From [Clostridium] fimetarium (lineage in GTDB: Bacteria; Bacillota; Clostridia; Lachnospirales; Lachnospiraceae), in the NCBI RefSeq assembly GCF_900111235.1, contig NZ_FOJI01000015.1:1-64000 (forward strand): a stretch of DNA of 64,000 bases. The letters run 5' to 3'. The translations under genes and the position numbers were made by a program. Below, one piece after another: positions 8,617 to 20,145 of the stretch. The notes under the pieces are model-generated. The model saw only the letters and a list, made by a program, of their open reading frames with translations. It ran no database searches and was not told the DNA's origin. Positions within the stretch are counted from its first letter, which is position 1, and each line of letters begins with the position of its first letter.

Positions 8617-9477
8617 TTATTTATTAGCTGATGCATTTGGAGTGAATAAAACTTGTCCATATTTTTCAACGCCAAAACTTCCAATAAATTTTTGGGTTTC
8701 ATCAGAAAGTATCCAATCAACAAATGCTTGTCCACCAGCTACGTTGACTTTTGGATTTTTTTGTGGATTTACAGCAATTACTCCATAATAATTCATAAGC
8801 TGAGAATCATTTTCACATATGATTTGCATAGATGTTTTATCTTTTGTAGTTAACCAAGTTGCTCTATCCGTTAATGTATAAGCCTTTTTTTCATCTGACA
8901 TTAAGATGGTAGCGCCCATTCCTTGACCTGAGCTAATATAGTTTGGATTATTGGCTGGAGTAATCGATAAATTTTTCCATATACTTATTTCTTTTGTATT
9001 TGTACCAGATTGATCACCTCGAGAAATGAACGTATATTGTTTATCATAAATAGTTTGAAAAGTTGTTTTAATACTTTCGTTTTTTGCAATTGCTCCTGCA
9101 GGACCGATTACTACAAAATCATTATACATAACATCATAGCGTTTCACGCCAAATCCAGCTAGTATAAAGGCATCTTCCTTTTCCTTTGCATGTACTAGTA
9201 GTACATCAGCTTCGCCATTTTCCCCCATTTTCAAGGCTTCTCCTGTACCCACAGCGATTGTATCAACTTGCCATCCAGTCTGCTCTGTAAACTTGGGAAT
9301 TAAGACATCTAGTAATCCAGAATCCTGTGTACTTGTAGTAGTTGATAAAATAATTTTCCCTTTAATGGCAACCGTTGCCTTGGTTGTAACCTTTTCCTCT
9401 ACTTTTGTGTTGCCACATGCACAAAATATAGCAGCCATCATCATACATAACAAAATTATAGATGCTTTCTTTTTCAT
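8617..9477 (-). CDS. tupA: Tungstate-binding lipoprotein TupA
   Basis: A 286-residue solute-binding protein of the TupA family. It has a Lys-rich start, a hydrophobic signal segment (about 5-20) and Cys21 in FCACGN as the probable lipidated residue, a slightly unusual lipobox. The mature N-terminal LSTTTSTQDSGLLDVL (about 48-63) contains the TTTS oxyanion-binding motif, with VGTGEALKMGENGEADVLLVHA next. These match tungstate-specific TupA rather than ModA. It is the first of three transporter genes and feeds the MoeA proteins downstream. A GAAAGG ribosome site precedes the ATG. Confidence 0.92.
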   Translation of the reverse strand: MKKKASIILLCMMMAAIFCACGNTKVEEKVTTKATVAIKGKIILSTTTSTQDSGLLDVLIPKFTEQTGWQVDTIAVGTGEALKMGENGEADVLLVHAKEKEDAFILAGFGVKRYDVMYNDFVVIGPAGAIAKNESIKTTFQTIYDKQYTFISRGDQSGTNTKEISIWKNLSITPANNPNYISSGQGMGATILMSDEKKAYTLTDRATWLTTKDKTSMQIICENDSQLMNYYGVIAVNPQKNPKVNVAGGQAFVDWILSDETQKFIGSFGVEKYGQVLFTPNASANK

Positions 9478-9534
9478 ATTTTCTTACCTTTCAAATAATC
9501 ATTTTTATTTATACTTAAAATATTAGTTCACGCT

Positions 9535-10479
9535 TTATCTTCCACAATTATTTGCGGAACCAATCAGTATTTTCAGACCATGTTCAAGTTCAGGCATAAC
9601 ATAGGTAAGACACTCTTCTACTGCTTTAGGACTTCCTGGTAAATTTAGGATTAATGTAGATTTTCTAATACCACAGGTAGCTCTAGATAACATGGAGCGC
9701 TTTGTAATCTGCATGCTATAAGCTCGCATTGCCTCTGGAATTCCTGGAACCATTCGCTGTGCAACTTTTTGTGTAGCTTCTGGCATACAATCCCTTTGGG
9801 AAAAACCTGTCCCTCCAGTCGTTAAAATTAAATCAGCTGTATTATTATCACAAATATATTTCATCTCGTCATATAACATATTAATATCATCCGGAAGAAT
9901 TGTCGTATGAACAACATTATAACCATATTCATTCACAATTTTGCATATCCTAGGTCCGCTAACATCCTCTCTTTCTCCTGCAAATCCAGAATCGCTAGAA
10001 GTTATAACAGCCACTCGTAGTGCATCCGTACTCGGTTTATTTGGTACGTCACTAATTATCACCAATTCATCGCCTTCATTTATGACTCCTCCAGCTAAAA
10101 CTCTAGTAAATACCCCTTCTCTTGGCATAATGCAATCACCCATCTTCTGGTAAATATTGCATCCGGTATGGCACTCTTTTCCTACTTGAGTCAACTCTAA
10201 AACAACTTCATTACACTTAAATATAGTTCCTACTTTAAGTGAACTAAAATCGATTCCATCAACAATAAGATTTTCACCAAATGCGCCTTCTATAACCTCT
10301 GCTCCTCTACTCTTAAATTCTTCGATTTTATCATAAGAAAGAAGACTGACCTGCCTGTGCCATTTTCCTGCGTGAGCATCTCCTTTGATCCCGAAATCTT
10401 TTATAAATTCACATGAATGTACATTTTTCTTTTCTGTACCTTTTTTTTCACTAACACAGACTGCAATTATTTTTCCCAT
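9535..10479 (-). CDS. MOSC-MogA/MoaB fusion protein
   Basis: A 314-residue fusion. Residues 1-145 are a MOSC domain (FIKDFGIKGDAHAGKWHRQV, GAFGENLIVDGID, VGKECHTGCNIYQKMGDC). Residues about 153-314 are MogA/MoaB, the molybdopterin adenylyltransferase that makes the AMP-pterin substrate of MoeA: VAVITSSDSGFAGEREDVSG, DLILTTGGTGFSQRDCMPEAT, and NLPGSPKAVEECL. The combination joins pterin activation to a MOSC function and occurs in anaerobic Mo/W operons. It lies between moaA and tupA. GGAGG starts 19 bases before the ATG. Confidence 0.9.
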   Translation of the reverse strand: MGKIIAVCVSEKKGTEKKNVHSCEFIKDFGIKGDAHAGKWHRQVSLLSYDKIEEFKSRGAEVIEGAFGENLIVDGIDFSSLKVGTIFKCNEVVLELTQVGKECHTGCNIYQKMGDCIMPREGVFTRVLAGGVINEGDELVIISDVPNKPSTDALRVAVITSSDSGFAGEREDVSGPRICKIVNEYGYNVVHTTILPDDINMLYDEMKYICDNNTADLILTTGGTGFSQRDCMPEATQKVAQRMVPGIPEAMRAYSMQITKRSMLSRATCGIRKSTLILNLPGSPKAVEECLTYVMPELEHGLKILIGSANNCGR

Positions 10480-10489
10480 AAAACTTCTT

Positions 10490-11470
10490 TTAACCTCCTA
10501 TTTTTGACATATTATCTTTCTCATATGTCTCATTCTCATGATTTTCATTAAAATCATGGCTTTTAGGCTTATTATAAATTGTATCACTAATCACTTGATC
10601 TAGATCTGCATCCCCTAGATTCCCTCTTAGTAAGGATTTTAAATCCGTTCCATTTTTATATTGCAGGCAAGTTTTCAAGAAACCATCTGAAGTAAGTCTT
10701 ACTCGGTTACATTGTTCACAAAATTGATGGGAAATAGCACTGATAAAACCAATTTTCCCTTGAAACGCCGGTACCGAATAATAATGTGCAGGTCCATTTC
10801 CAAGATTATCATCAATTGCTTCGAAGTGTCCAAACGCTTCTTCTAATATAGTAATAATCTTATCTTCACTAAAGTAAGTATAGTTTTTTCCTAAACCTAT
10901 AGGCATCATTTCAATAAATCTAACGCTTAATCTGGAATTTTTAGCCAGCATAGCAATCTTTATTATGTCTTCCTTATCAGTTTCTAACATCGGAACACAA
11001 TTTATTTTCACCTTTAATTCATCATATTTTAAAGACTCGTGTAGCGCCTCGAGTACGTTTTTTAATGCATCTCTTCTGGTTATCTTCTCGTATATTTTAG
11101 AATCTAAAGTATCAAGGCTTATGTTGATACCATCTAAACCCGCTTTAATTAGTCTTGGCAAATATTCTTTTAGGTTCCTTCCATTTGTTGTTAATGTAAC
11201 ACTTTTTATTCCATCTATTCTTTTTATCTGGTCAATCAAAATATCTATATTTTTTCTTACTAATGGTTCACCACCAGTTAATTTTACTTTATTAATTCCT
11301 AACCTTACAAGACTCTCACAAATTGTTATTATTTCATCATATGTAAGAATTTGCTTATGATTAACTGGTTTTATTCCACCTTCTGGCATGCAATAAATAC
11401 AGCGCATATTACATCTATCTGTAACTGAAATTCGAATATAATCAATATTTCTATTGCAATTATCCTTCAT
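10490..11470 (-). CDS. moaA: GTP 3',8-cyclase MoaA (radical SAM)
   Basis: This 326-residue enzyme makes 3',8-cyclo-7,8-dihydro-GTP, the first step of pterin cofactor synthesis. The radical-SAM motif CNMRCIYC (about 19-26) binds the first [4Fe-4S] cluster; KLTGGEPLVRK follows. The C-terminal cluster ligands are CEQCNRVRLTSDGFLKTC (about 262-279). The protein ends in Ile-Gly-Gly, the conserved GG tail needed for radical initiation. The start codon overlaps the moaC stop (TAATG), so the two are translationally coupled. A short acidic, low-complexity stretch precedes the GG tail. Confidence 0.95.
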   Translation of the reverse strand: MKDNCNRNIDYIRISVTDRCNMRCIYCMPEGGIKPVNHKQILTYDEIITICESLVRLGINKVKLTGGEPLVRKNIDILIDQIKRIDGIKSVTLTTNGRNLKEYLPRLIKAGLDGINISLDTLDSKIYEKITRRDALKNVLEALHESLKYDELKVKINCVPMLETDKEDIIKIAMLAKNSRLSVRFIEMMPIGLGKNYTYFSEDKIITILEEAFGHFEAIDDNLGNGPAHYYSVPAFQGKIGFISAISHQFCEQCNRVRLTSDGFLKTCLQYKNGTDLKSLLRGNLGDADLDQVISDTIYNKPKSHDFNENHENETYEKDNMSKIGG

Positions 11471-11955
11471 TAAGAGTCCTTTCCGTGAAAAAAGTCACCA
11501 CTTTTTCCTCCATTTTTTTTCTCTAGATATATATCTGTTAACTCCATCCTTTTATCAATTGCTTTACACATATCGTAAATAGTCAACAAAGTAACCGTTA
11601 CTCCCGTCAGGGCTTCCATCTCTACGCCAGTTTTTCCTTCCGTTTTTACAGTACATATAGCTTGAATCGTATTATCTTCTTGACAAATATTAAAATCTAC
11701 TGCACACTTATTAATAGCTAATGGATGACACATAGGTATCAAAGTTGCTGTATTTTTCACTGCCATAATACCAGCTACTCTAGCAACACCTAATACATCT
11801 CCTTTCTTTATCGTGTGATTTAAAATAGACTGCATAACTTCAACATTTACAATGATTTTACCCTTTGCAACTGCTGTACGATCAGTAACCTCCTTGTTCG
11901 AAACATCAACCATTATGGCATTACCTTCTATATCAAAATGTGTAAACTCCCCCAT
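11470..11955 (-). CDS. moaC: Cyclic pyranopterin monophosphate synthase MoaC
   Basis: A protein of about 161 residues that converts the MoaA product to cyclic pyranopterin monophosphate. Family landmarks are [18 protein letters not shown], the MCHPL substrate motif (about 75-79) and [20 protein letters not shown] (about 105-124), then a catalytic Lys region DMCKAIDK. I prefer the ATG at 11953-11955, ten bases after AGGAG; a TTG two codons upstream lies only four bases after AGGAG. It is the first gene of the long minus-strand tungsten-cofactor operon. Confidence 0.94.
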   Translation of the reverse strand: MGEFTHFDIEGNAIMVDVSNKEVTDRTAVAKGKIIVNVEVMQSILNHTIKKGDVLGVARVAGIMAVKNTATLIPMCHPLAINKCAVDFNICQEDNTIQAICTVKTEGKTGVEMEALTGVTVTLLTIYDMCKAIDKRMELTDIYLEKKNGGKSGDFFHGKDS

Positions 11956-12012
11956 AAACAAATATCTCCTCTTGCATTGTTTTTCGACTTATTTCGACAA
12001 TTTATATATATT

Positions 12013-12041
12013 ATTATATTTTTTTATAACCTCAATGTCAA
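12013..12041 (-). promoter_or_regulatory. Sigma-A promoter of the moaC operon
   Basis: On the minus strand TTGACA (12036-12041) and TATAAT (12013-12018) are separated by exactly 17 bases, a near-perfect vegetative promoter, about 60 bases upstream of moaC. Confidence 0.8.
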
Positions 12042-12240
12042 TAATTATTATTCAATTTATTATATATTTTAATATTATCTAATAACTGGGTTTTTATGGT
12101 TAAAATGTGTTCGAATTTGAATATTAATTTTAGTGATTTTTAAATATGTTATATTTATTATCAAATTACTATTTGCGTATTTTCAAGAAAATATACAACT
12201 TACTTGAGCTTTATATTTAACTGGATAGTTATCTTTAACT

Positions 12241-12282
12241 AAATAAAAAATGGTTCTTAGGTATTAAACCCAGAACCATTTA
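12241..12282 (-). terminator. Intrinsic terminator after the GGDEF-EAL pseudogene
   Basis: A perfect 10-bp stem (aaatggttct 12248-12257 with agaaccattt 12272-12281) is followed on the minus strand by a TTTTTTATTT tract. It insulates the moaC operon from upstream transcription. Confidence 0.85.
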
Positions 12283-12348
12283 TTAATAATAAAATTTATA
12301 TTTAAGTTAAGATACTATTTATTTTATTACTATTAATATTTTATATTG

Positions 12349-13217
12349 CTAATTATTATCCAAATGCTGTAGTAATTCATATAGGTCTTGCTCATTTGGA
12401 GGCCCCCCCATAAAAATTCCTGTATAAAATCACAATTCTGGTTTTTTAGATATTCTAATTGCTGCTCATTTTCAACACCTTCAGCCACAACTGAAATTTC
12501 CATTTCATGAACTAATGAAATAATTGATCCTACCATCAGCTTACTTGTATTTGCGTAACTAATACTATCTATAAAAGAATTATCAATTTTCGAAATATCT
12601 ATTGGCAGTTTCTGCAAATAATTTAATGAAGAATATCCTGTACCAAAATCATCTAAAGCAATTTGAATACCCATTTTTTCAGTTTATCAATAACCTGAAT
12701 CACATATTCCATCGATGTTATAAATACTGATTCAGTAACTTCAAGCTCTAAGCAACTCCCACTAACTTTGGTTTCTTCAAGGATACTTTTTACCATCTGT
12801 ACAAATGAAGGATCTATTATTTGTACAGATAATATATTAACAGATATCACAACATCAATATGATAATCTTCTTGGATATATTTTATCATCTTACATGCGT
12901 TTCTAAGAATCCATTCCCCATTGGAATAATATAACCGGTTTCTTCCGCCACCGGTATAAATTTTGTTGGACTAACCAAACCAAATGCTGGTGACTTCCAC
13001 CTAACAAGTGCCTCAAATCCTCTAAGTTTTTTTGAATGCGAATTATATTATGGCCCCTTGAATCATTTATCCTTTTAAAATTATCCAAATCGATGAAAAC
13101 AACAGCAAAGTTGCTTTTATTATTGACTGAATGTGTAACTAGGAAATCAAGTCTGTTAATAATCATCTTGCGATTAGGAATTTCAGTTAAAATATCAATA
13201 TACGCAAGAATTACCAA
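12349..13217 (-). pseudogene. Decayed GGDEF-EAL cyclic-di-GMP enzyme
   Basis: Remains of a diguanylate cyclase/phosphodiesterase. Frame one (from 13217) encodes DILTEIPNRKMIINRLDFL and VVFIDLDNFKRINDSRGHN, the first third of a GGDEF domain; the GGDEF loop itself is absent. The sequence then passes directly to an EAL domain in other frames: KLRGFEALVRWKSPAFG (about 13020-12970), then SVNILSVQIIDPSFVQMV (12889-12653 frame), then the GIQIALDDFGTGYSSL and AEGVENEQQLEYL segments (12674-12333 frame). A run of six G near 12400 shifts the end; the correct tail, NEQDLYELLQHL, is in yet another frame. So there is one internal deletion and at least three frameshifts. Functional loss is very likely. Confidence 0.85.
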
Positions 13218-13355
13218 AATATATTTAACAACTTAAAAAGAGATACAATCTTTCGACTGCACCTCCTATCACTAATTCAGCTGTAACCTTTTTACAACAA
13301 TAGAATGGGCTCTTATCTGTTTCTCTAATCGTTCCATTCCCGTCAGACTTATAAT

Positions 13356-14162
13356 TTAAAGAAGTCCCAAATTACGAAATCCATTATACAATCCATCCTC
13401 TGAAATGTGATCTGTCACCATATCGGCAAGTTTTTTAAGTGAATCATCGGCATTTCCCATCGCCACACCTGTATGTGCATACTGCAGCATCTCAACATCG
13501 TTTGGCCCATCTCCAAATGCAATACAGGAATCCCTTGGAATATCCATATAAGTCATCAGTTTCTGCATTCCAGTTGCTTTATCGATTCCTTTACATGTTA
13601 TTTCTCCACTATAAATATGATCTTGTCCAAAACTGGAACCGGTAATTTTAAAATAAGGATCTATTGCCTCCTGCATAAACATAATATCTTTATCTGCGCC
13701 AAAATACATTCCACTTTCAATCTGTTCCATTTCATAAGGGCGTTCACACAACGTAATACTATTCATTTCATCAATGTTATCAAAACCTAATGAAATTAAA
13801 TAATTCTGCATTTTAAGTTTATTCACCTCATCTATATATCTTCCACAAACTCCCTGAAACATATACGATGCATGATGCTCCATTAACTGATTTGCAAGCA
13901 AATTCAGCTTGTCTTTTTTTAAAACATTATGAAAAATAGTTTCATTTCCACATGTGATATATGCACCGGCAGATGCAACGATTCCATCAAATGGGAACTC
14001 TAATAACCATGGGTAAATATTAGTTATTGTCCTACCTGTACATAATGCAATATAGCAACCTTTTTCTTTTGCTAAGTATAATGCCTTTTTTGCTGATTCT
14101 GGCATTTTAGCATTAAAATCTACCAAAGTTCCATCAATATCTAAAAATACAATTTTTTTCAT
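13356..14162 (-). CDS. Cof-type HAD phosphatase
   Basis: A 268-residue haloacid-dehalogenase phosphatase of the Cof/YidA group. Motif I is FLDIDGTLVDF (5-15), motif II lies in ALCTGRT (about 39-45), and motifs III/IV are GMQKLMTYMDI and IAFGDGPNDVEML (about 216-228) with a C2-type cap between. Such enzymes dephosphorylate sugar phosphates or cofactors. It starts eight bases after ptsI and is probably the last gene of the PTS operon, so a sugar-phosphate substrate is plausible but not shown. A single-domain cytoplasmic enzyme without a signal peptide. Confidence 0.88.
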   Translation of the reverse strand: MKKIVFLDIDGTLVDFNAKMPESAKKALYLAKEKGCYIALCTGRTITNIYPWLLEFPFDGIVASAGAYITCGNETIFHNVLKKDKLNLLANQLMEHHASYMFQGVCGRYIDEVNKLKMQNYLISLGFDNIDEMNSITLCERPYEMEQIESGMYFGADKDIMFMQEAIDPYFKITGSSFGQDHIYSGEITCKGIDKATGMQKLMTYMDIPRDSCIAFGDGPNDVEMLQYAHTGVAMGNADDSLKKLADMVTDHISEDGLYNGFRNLGLL

Positions 14163-14169
14163 AACATAC

Positions 14170-15783
14170 CTACTCTATTTCTCTTATGATTTTTCTGATT
14201 GGCAGAATGCATCCTGGTGAGACAGAAATTTCATCCATTCCCATTTCTAAAAAACGCTGTGTCAATGTAAGATCAGCGCCGAGTTCCCCACAGATTCCTG
14301 CCCAAATTCCTGCATTATGTGCATTATCAATAACAAGCTGAATTAGTCTAAGAACAGCTTCATGGTGAGAATCATAGAAATCATCTAGTTTTGCATTCTG
14401 GCGATCTATTGCTAAAGTATACTGCGTAAGATCGTTTGTGCCAATACTGAAAAAGTCCACTTCCTTTGCAAGGATATCACTAATAATGGCTGCGGCTGGT
14501 GTTTCTATCATAATTCCCTGCTCAACCGCTCCATATGGAATTTTATCTTTATCAAGTTCTGCTTTGACTTCCTCAACAATGATTTTGATTTTGTGTACTT
14601 CTTTAATAGAAATAATCATCGGATACATTATAGAAACAGTTCCATAGGCGCTTGCCCTATAAATAGCACGAAGTTGCGTTTTAAAGATTTCTGGTCTTGT
14701 AAGGCATATTCGAATCGCACGATATCCCATCGCAGGATTTTCTTCTTTATCTAATTTAAAATAAGCGGCCTGCTTATCTGCACCAATATCTAAAGTACGG
14801 ATAATAACCTTTTTCCCTGCCAAGGTCTCAACTACTTGCTTATACACTTTGAACTGCTCTTCTTCGGTTGGAAAATCATCTTTTTCTAGAAATAAAAATT
14901 CACTTCTAAAGAGTCCAATTCCAGAGGCATCATTTTGTAAGACAGATGCCAGATCCGTAGAATTTCCAATATTAGCATAAAGATTGATTTTTTGTCCGCT
15001 TAATGTAATGTCCTCTTTTCCTTTTAAGGTCTCTAAAAGCGTACGTTTTTCGATATCTTCTTGCTGTATTCTCACATATTTATCAAGGGTATCCTCATCA
15101 GGCGAAATAATAAGGGTTCCCGAATATCCATCAACAATTGCAGTCTGTCCATCCCATTCTTCTTTTATATCCATATCCACGATTGCTGGAATTGTCATCA
15201 TTCTTGCCAGTATTGCAGTATGAGAGTTTGCTGATCCTAATCTAGTAACAAATGCTAGTAATTTTTCTTTGTCCATCTGTACTGTCTCGCTTGGAGCCAA
15301 ATCCTCTGCCACAATAATAACAGCTTCATCACTGATTTTTGTATTTGTCGCAACACCATTTAAAATCGAGATCACCCGTTCTGAAATATCTTTCACATCA
15401 ATTGATCTTGCTTTAAAATATTCATCTTCCATATTTCCAAATATTTGTGCAAAATTATCACCTGTGATTGCTACTGCGTACTCTGCATTAACAGATTGTG
15501 TGCGGATTAGGTTATAGACTGATTCATTATAATCATCATCTTCAAGCATCATTGAATGTATATCAAAAATTTGCGCATTTACTTCTCCAACCTCTTTCAC
15601 AGCTTTTTGATATAATTTTCCCAGTTCTTCTATTGCCTTATTTTTCGCAGTTTCATATCTAGAAATCTCATCCTCAAGATTTATTATTTTCTTACGAATA
15701 ACTTGATTCTCTTCTTTTACATAAAATTTTATTTTTCCAATTGCTACGCCGCTACATATTTTTTTACCACTATATTTCTCCAT
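14170..15783 (-). CDS. ptsI: PTS enzyme I
   Basis: Phosphoenolpyruvate:protein phosphotransferase that takes phosphate from PEP and passes it to HPr. At 537 residues it is slightly short for the family. The phosphorylated His is in SANSHTAILARM (about 188-199). PEP-binding segments are GLFRSEFLFLE, MGYRAIRICL and FFSIGTNDLTQYTLAIDRQN, and the catalytic Cys is in GICGELGAD near 495. AGAGAGG precedes the ATG. It is in tandem with an HPr gene, downstream of a beta-glucoside EII and glucosidase, so these may be either the general PTS proteins or a dedicated pair; the unusual HPr argues for a dedicated pair. Confidence 0.94.
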   Translation of the reverse strand: MEKYSGKKICSGVAIGKIKFYVKEENQVIRKKIINLEDEISRYETAKNKAIEELGKLYQKAVKEVGEVNAQIFDIHSMMLEDDDYNESVYNLIRTQSVNAEYAVAITGDNFAQIFGNMEDEYFKARSIDVKDISERVISILNGVATNTKISDEAVIIVAEDLAPSETVQMDKEKLLAFVTRLGSANSHTAILARMMTIPAIVDMDIKEEWDGQTAIVDGYSGTLIISPDEDTLDKYVRIQQEDIEKRTLLETLKGKEDITLSGQKINLYANIGNSTDLASVLQNDASGIGLFRSEFLFLEKDDFPTEEEQFKVYKQVVETLAGKKVIIRTLDIGADKQAAYFKLDKEENPAMGYRAIRICLTRPEIFKTQLRAIYRASAYGTVSIMYPMIISIKEVHKIKIIVEEVKAELDKDKIPYGAVEQGIMIETPAAAIISDILAKEVDFFSIGTNDLTQYTLAIDRQNAKLDDFYDSHHEAVLRLIQLVIDNAHNAGIWAGICGELGADLTLTQRFLEMGMDEISVSPGCILPIRKIIREIE

Positions 15784-15796
15784 TTTAGATCCTCTC

Positions 15797-16054
15797 TTAA
15801 AGATTTTCCTTGAAAAATTCCTCTAATTTTGTAATTGCTGCATCTTCGTCGTCGCCCTCTGCAGTTATTGTAATTTCTGCTCCGTGTCCCACTCCAAGTG
15901 CCATCAGTGCCATCAGTTTCTTCGCATCTGATTGTTGGTCATTTACCTTTAGTGTAATTGTCGATGTAAATGGTTTAGCAGCTTTTACCAAAAGCCCCGC
16001 TGGTCTTGCATGTATTCCTATTTCATCCTGAATTGTATAATTAAATGATTTCAT
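15797..16054 (-). CDS. HPr-like phosphocarrier with Lys at position 46
   Basis: An 85-residue HPr that carries phosphate from enzyme I to EIIA. The catalytic His15 is in GIHARPAGLLV (13-23) and the fold is full length. Aligned without gaps to Bacillus HPr, regulatory Ser46 is replaced by Lys (DAKKLMALMALG, 43-54). The HPr kinase site is therefore gone, and this protein should not act as the P-Ser-HPr co-repressor for CcpA. The gene lies between a repeat-filled gap and ptsI, 13 bases from ptsI. GAAAGG precedes the ATG. It may be a catabolic PTS paralogue, with the regulatory HPr elsewhere on the chromosome. Confidence 0.9.
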   Translation of the reverse strand: MKSFNYTIQDEIGIHARPAGLLVKAAKPFTSTITLKVNDQQSDAKKLMALMALGVGHGAEITITAEGDDEDAAITKLEEFFKENL

Positions 16055-16129
16055 AAATTTTTGTCACCTTTCTGATTGTTATTTTAACTTCAACTTTAAT
16101 TTCTACTTTTTATTTTCTATTTCTAATTT

Positions 16130-16320
16130 CTATTCCTGTTCTTGCTTTTGTTCTTGTTCTTGCTCTTGTTCTTGTTCTTGTTCTTGTTCTTGCTTTTGTT
16201 CTTGTTCTTGCTCTTGTTCTTGTTCTTGTTCTTGTTCTTGTTCTTGCTCTTGTTCTTGTTCTTGTTCTTGCTCTTGCTCTTGTTTCTGTTCTTGTTCTTG
16301 CTCTTGTTTCTGTTCCCGTT
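16130..16320. repeat. Degenerate hexanucleotide array
   Basis: About 30 tandem units of cttgtt/cttgct/cttttg type on the plus strand, 80 bases upstream of the HPr start. Long open frames through it (Glu-Gln repeats on one strand, Leu-Phe on the other) are trivial products of the repeat and lack ribosome sites. Confidence 0.9.
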
Positions 16321-16374
16321 CCAATTTTTAATAAATGATTGAGTTTCTAAAACTCATTTCAAAATGTTAATATA

Positions 16375-16478
16375 AATAACCATTCACAATTATGCATTTC
16401 GCCGCTGACCGGCTGAAAACAGCGCACTTTGCTGTTTGAAGGAAAGGCAAGGCAAATACATAATTATGAATGATTATT
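16375..16478. repeat. Nested inverted-repeat element, short copy A
   Basis: Outer arms 16375-16394 and 16459-16478 match as inverted repeats at 18 of 20 positions. Inside are the two conserved motifs of the family, gctgaccggctgaaaac (left) and gctgtttgaaggaaaggc (right). The central stem-loop found in copies B and C is absent. It could fold as one long hairpin. Confidence 0.8.
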
Positions 16479-16524
16479 TATTCGACACCTTTCAACATGA
16501 GTTTTATACTCAATTCATATTTTA

Positions 16525-17991
<1,467 letters not shown>

Positions 17992-17997
17992 TTATTA

Positions 17998-19965
<1,968 letters not shown>

Positions 19966-20060
19966 TTATGTAAAGCAGCGAGCCACATTAGATCCTGTAT
20001 TCATTTGGTTCTAATGCTATAACAACCAGAAACTAAAATCGGATTTCTTGTTGTTGGAAT

Positions 20061-20110
20061 AAAAAAACCCGGACAAGATATAGAAATCGCTTCCTATCTT
20101 GATCCGGGTT
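20061..20110 (-). terminator. LicT-controlled terminator before bglP
   Basis: On the minus strand aacccggatcaagata pairs with tatcttgtccgggtt, ending in TTTTTTT. Its 5' arm overlaps the RAT at 20105-20133, so antiterminator and terminator exclude each other. Confidence 0.92.
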
Positions 20111-20133
20111 TTGCCGTCTAAACGTAACAATCC
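20105..20133 (-). promoter_or_regulatory. RAT (ribonucleic antiterminator) for bglP
   Basis: The minus strand reads GGATTGTTACG followed by GACGGCAAAACC, closely matching the BglG/LicT RAT consensus. Bound LicT would stabilise this hairpin and block the terminator at 20061-20110. Confidence 0.92.
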
Positions 20134-20145
20134 CTATCTATCTCA

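Larger units (their letters stand above)
11956..12348. other. Intergenic region upstream of moaC
   Basis: About 390 bases between the moaC start and the decayed GGDEF-EAL gene. It holds the moaC promoter, a roughly 50-base leader without an obvious long riboswitch fold, very AT-rich DNA at 12060-12240, and the terminator at 12241-12282. No gene is supported. Confidence 0.6.
16055..16524. other. 470-base gap between bglA and HPr gene, filled by repeats
   Basis: No gene is supported. It holds the hexanucleotide array (16130-16320) and short nested-repeat copy A (16375-16478). Both lie where a transcript running from bglA into the HPr-ptsI pair would pass. Confidence 0.7.

Noticed and set aside
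16130-16342. Glu-Gln-repeat and Leu-Phe-repeat open frames
   Set aside because: Trivial translations of a hexanucleotide array, no ribosome site, no upstream signal.
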